DNA of 64,000 nt from Clostridioides sp. (GTDB lineage: Bacteria > Bacillota > Clostridia > Peptostreptococcales > Peptostreptococcaceae). The position numbers were made by a program, and so were the translations under genes. The notes beneath the pieces are model-generated. The model had not been told where the DNA came from. It did no database searches and saw nothing but the letters and a program-made list of their open reading frames with translations. Shown here one piece after another: positions 61,446 to 64,000 of the stretch. The DNA lies in contig JAISJN010000008.1 of NCBI GenBank assembly GCA_031261505.1, forward strand, positions 1 through 64,000, in the 5' to 3' direction. Numbering within the stretch: the first letter of the stretch is position 1; each line of letters starts with the position of its first letter.

Positions 61446-63314
61446 TTATTCCTCAGCCTCTTCTATCTTCATATGACCTTGGACTCCTTCTAGCATGAGC
61501 TCTAAAGGCTCTTTTGTGTCCAATATATAGCTTGGTACATAATCGTCTTCTTCGCCATTACCAGGAATCTCACTGAAAGGAGCTGGCATGGTTTCGTCGA
61601 AGTTTATGTTTAACTCAGGCATCAATTCTAGATTTTCCCTACTATTTTCGTAGTCGTCTTGTGCGAGTAAGGTCAATATATCCTTGCTCTTTCTATAGTG
61701 AAGACCTGCAAGCATGTAGTCGCATCTATCAGAGCCAATTTCAGCTCCCTCCGTAAAGTACATCTGAGCATTGTCGAGTTCATTTAGTTTAACGCTCAAC
61801 TGTCCAAGATTGTATATCGACTCAAGACAGCCCTGCTCTCTGGCTTTTTTATACCATAGTTTCGCATTGTCATAATCCCTAAGGTAAAGGTCGTATATCC
61901 TAGCCAGTAGATGCTCAGAATAGATATTTCCTTTTTCAGCTGGTTCTTCGATGATTTCCTTAGCCAACTCATACTCCTCTTCATTGAAATATATCCTGCC
62001 CAGGTGAATTTTAGAATTCAGGTGGTTTTTATCCGCAGCTATTTCATAGTAATGTCTTGCACTCTTCGGATTTCCAAGATCCTCGTAAATCTTTGCCAGT
62101 CTGTAACTCGATTCGACATCGCCGTTTTCAGATGCTGTCTTATACCAATGAGCAGCCTCTTCCATATTGTCTATTTTTTCATATAGATTAGCCAATTTTA
62201 TCTGACTTGATAGCGAGTTTGTCACCTTTAAATAATACGATATCGCTAAATCAGGTGCATCGTTTTGACTGTAGAGGTCTCCTAGATTTTCTATTGAAGC
62301 CTTGCAACCTACAGCAATCGCATCTTGATAGTATTTTATCGCTCTATCGTAGTCTTTTTCTTCGAAATATATACCTGCCAAGTTGTTCTTAGCTTCTATT
62401 ATATTCTCGTCAGAAGCCATCTTATAGTATCTTTTTGCGTTTTCGATCTCGTCTTGTCTATTGTATAGGTTAGCTAGTCTAAACATAGATAAGACGTGTT
62501 CCTGAGCTACAGCTCCTTCATAATACTGGATAGCCTCATCTATTTCATCATCTCTATCATATATATACGCAAGTCTGTACTGAGATTTCATATCTCCCTT
62601 ATCTGCACTCTTCTTGTAATATTTCTTCGCATCATCTAAATTTTCAAAGATCTCCATTAGCATTCCTAGATTGAATGTCCCAGCTACATGTCCTGCCTTG
62701 TAAAGCTGCTTGTACAGCTCGATTGCCCCACTGCTCTCCCCATTTTCAAACATCAATACAGCTAGATTGTATTTGGCGTCGTCGTCCTCTAGATCTGATC
62801 CCTGTTTATAAATCTCGTACGCTTCCTCGCCTCGTCCTTGTGATTCATACAGTATTCCCAGGTTGTAGTACGCAGATCCCAACTCGTTATCTGCTGCGTG
62901 TTTCAACCATTTTTCACATCTCACTATATCGCCCATTAGATAATGTGTTACACCTAGATTGTTTTGAGCCTCAGCATGGCCCTTATTCGCTATTTTCTCG
63001 TACCAGTACAGACAAAACTCAAATCCCTTAAGTCTGTAGTACATATTTCCTATCTGGAATGCAGCTAGCTCACTTCCGTTTTTCCAAGCTTGAGATAGCC
63101 ATTCTTCAGCGTCCTTGTATTTTTCGTCTTCCATATATATCATTCCGAGCTTATACTGCGATTTTAGATATCCTTTTTCTCCAGCATTTTTGTAAGCGTT
63201 GATTGCATTGTCCATCTTGCCCATTTTTTCAAAAATAGCCCCCCTACTATGTGCTACTTTCGGATCACTAGGCAGATTTTTTAATTTTTTTATAGAGAAC
63301 TTTGTATTTTTCAC
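61446..63314 (-). CDS. Long TPR/Sel1-like repeat protein
   Basis: A 622-residue soluble protein built of about fifteen units of 34-36 residues, each with the pattern A-x2-Y/L-G-x2-Y-x5-...-A-x2-Y/W-Y-x2-A (for example AQNNLGVTHYLMGD, AYYNLGILYESQGRGEEA). No catalytic domain or signal peptide is visible. Such solenoids scaffold protein complexes or regulators. The last 70 residues are acidic and non-repetitive. Confidence 0.85.
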   Translation of the reverse strand: MKNTKFSIKKLKNLPSDPKVAHSRGAIFEKMGKMDNAINAYKNAGEKGYLKSQYKLGMIYMEDEKYKDAEEWLSQAWKNGSELAAFQIGNMYYRLKGFEFCLYWYEKIANKGHAEAQNNLGVTHYLMGDIVRCEKWLKHAADNELGSAYYNLGILYESQGRGEEAYEIYKQGSDLEDDDAKYNLAVLMFENGESSGAIELYKQLYKAGHVAGTFNLGMLMEIFENLDDAKKYYKKSADKGDMKSQYRLAYIYDRDDEIDEAIQYYEGAVAQEHVLSMFRLANLYNRQDEIENAKRYYKMASDENIIEAKNNLAGIYFEEKDYDRAIKYYQDAIAVGCKASIENLGDLYSQNDAPDLAISYYLKVTNSLSSQIKLANLYEKIDNMEEAAHWYKTASENGDVESSYRLAKIYEDLGNPKSARHYYEIAADKNHLNSKIHLGRIYFNEEEYELAKEIIEEPAEKGNIYSEHLLARIYDLYLRDYDNAKLWYKKAREQGCLESIYNLGQLSVKLNELDNAQMYFTEGAEIGSDRCDYMLAGLHYRKSKDILTLLAQDDYENSRENLELMPELNINFDETMPAPFSEIPGNGEEDDYVPSYILDTKEPLELMLEGVQGHMKIEEAEE

Positions 63315-63702
63315 ATCTATTTACCACCTATCAATTATTTTATATTTGTCTATCCGTAATTTTCAATTGTCTATTATCTTGATTTATATGCAGTGGAAAA
63401 AAACTCCACTTATGTATATAATATTATAGCACAAAATCTAGATATCAACATTATCAATAGTATATCTTGTCCAGATACATAATTTTTTATTTATTTTTGC
63501 CTTAGTTGCAAGTAATTTTTCCTTAATTGTTTTTATTGCGAGTTTTGTAGTTTTTGAGATTATTACCAAGATTTCTGTCCACTGGATTTTATTTATTCAT
63601 TGTTATATAATAAGAAAGATGGTAATTTCGATGATGATTAAAGGATTCAAGTGAAACCCTATTAAATGAGAAATATATCATTAAAAAACCAAATATTTAG
63701 GG
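63315..63702. other. Intergenic region before the AEC gene
   Basis: TATAAT at 63606-63611 with a poor TGGATT at 63583-63588 is the best promoter candidate for the + gene. The rest is AT-rich with nothing I can name. Confidence 0.4.
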
Positions 63703-64000
63703 GTGATTAAACTGAGTTTTATCAACGTTTTTACACAAGTTGCCGTTTTGTTTATTTTAATTATAGTCGGCTACAGCATTAGAAAATTGGGGCTGTTAGA
63801 CGAAAATTCGACTTCTAAACTTTCCAATTTAACTATTTCATTATTTCTGCCTTCAATGATAATTGTGAGTATGCAAATAGATTATAGTAGTGCAATGATA
63901 CATAAGATTCTCGTTCTTTTATTAGTTTCTGTATGCAGTTATGCGATTTCGATACTCGTAGCGTACTTAATCAAGTTCATAATGAAATCTGATAGAAACA
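63703..64000 (+). CDS. AEC-family transporter, 5' part only
   Basis: The frame from GTG 63703 reads SFINVFTQVAVLFILIIVGY and RKLGLLDENSTSKLSNLT, then FLPSMIIVSM, the N-terminal signature of auxin-efflux-carrier-type permeases, and runs off the window end. AGGGGTGA at 63699-63706 lies six bases before a CTG at 63712, so either GTG 63703 or CTG 63712 may start it. By family it exports or takes up small organic acids. About 95 of some 300 residues are present. Confidence 0.75.
   Translation, partial: MIKLSFINVFTQVAVLFILIIVGYSIRKLGLLDENSTSKLSNLTISLFLPSMIIVSMQIDYSSAMIHKILVLLLVSVCSYAISILVAYLIKFIMKSDRN

Noticed and set aside
63199-63429. Short + frame over the 5' end of the TPR gene
   Set aside because: Low-complexity, hydrophobic translation with no ribosome site, overlapping the N-terminus of a real gene.
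1-64000. tRNA and rRNA genes
   Set aside because: I saw no cloverleaf with the conserved GGTTCRANYCC arm and no rRNA-like stretch on either strand; a dedicated scan would be needed to exclude them fully.

Overview
The window is low-GC, AT-rich DNA with strong GGAGG-type ribosome binding sites, AGA/AGG/ATA-rich codon use and a gene set typical of a strictly anaerobic member of the Clostridia: a double-cubane iron-sulfur reductase, flavodoxin, an Old-Yellow-Enzyme/NAD(P)-flavin reductase with a 4Fe-4S motif, corrinoid methyltransferases with a reductive activator, FAD reductases and several M20 amidohydrolases. I cannot name the species from sequence alone; an amino-acid or peptide-fermenting gut or oral clostridial lineage fits best.

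Layout. 0.2-20 kb is metabolic: an ATP-pyrophosphatase, an M20 amidohydrolase with a two-gene DUF3100-type membrane partner, flavodoxin plus double-cubane protein, a nitroreductase, an anchored nuclease with pentad repeats, a TetR regulator with an OYE-type reductase, an AbgB-like amidohydrolase, a heterodimeric ABC exporter, a large acyl-CoA dehydrogenase, and AlkD plus GNAT genes. 20.2-31.5 kb is an accessory, decaying defence/mobile island: a truncated IS3 orfA, a truncated serine recombinase with its HTH partner, a CPBP protease, a VbhA/Fic toxin-antitoxin pair whose toxin has an in-frame stop inside its catalytic motif, a small Cys-rich protein, and a two-ORF locus that encodes a DUF4011 SF1 helicase, an MTES_1575-type nuclease and, fused to its C-terminus, a complete sigma-70 factor. 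31.9-33.4 kb holds a second, near-identical AbgB-like amidohydrolase whose promoter is also duplicated, so two paralogues bracket the island. 34.4-38.3 kb is the accBCDA operon (acetyl-CoA carboxylase) with a FapR-like operator. 38.5-43.3 kb is a corrinoid methyl-transfer operon (two MtaA/UroD-type methyltransferases, one corrinoid protein, one ASKHA/RACo-type activator). 43.5-47.3 kb has hypothetical envelope proteins, a HesB/IscA-like protein and an orphan tyrosine recombinase with substituted catalytic residues. 47.5-51.4 kb is a chorismate pathway cluster (aroB, aroA, aroC, chorismate mutase). 51.4-56.3 kb holds a putative metal exporter and the housekeeping run BaiN/HI0933-like flavoprotein, cmk, plsC, ispH. 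56.3-64 kb ends with a phosphatase, MBL hydrolase, YitT protein, trxB, a flavin reductase, a long TPR/Sel1 protein and the start of an AEC transporter.

The most unusual object is the helicase-nuclease-sigma locus (24531-31456). The helicase and nuclease parts match a known defence-type architecture. The sigma part keeps region 2, 3 and 4 motifs close to a primary sigma factor and is preceded by two tandem segments resembling sigma region 1.1. A one-base frameshift separates the two ORFs. A second structural theme is a dispersed family of about 90-bp double-hairpin repeats in intergenic spacers, with at least seven recognisable near-full copies and several fragments, in both orientations, including inside the acc operon and in the aroB leader.
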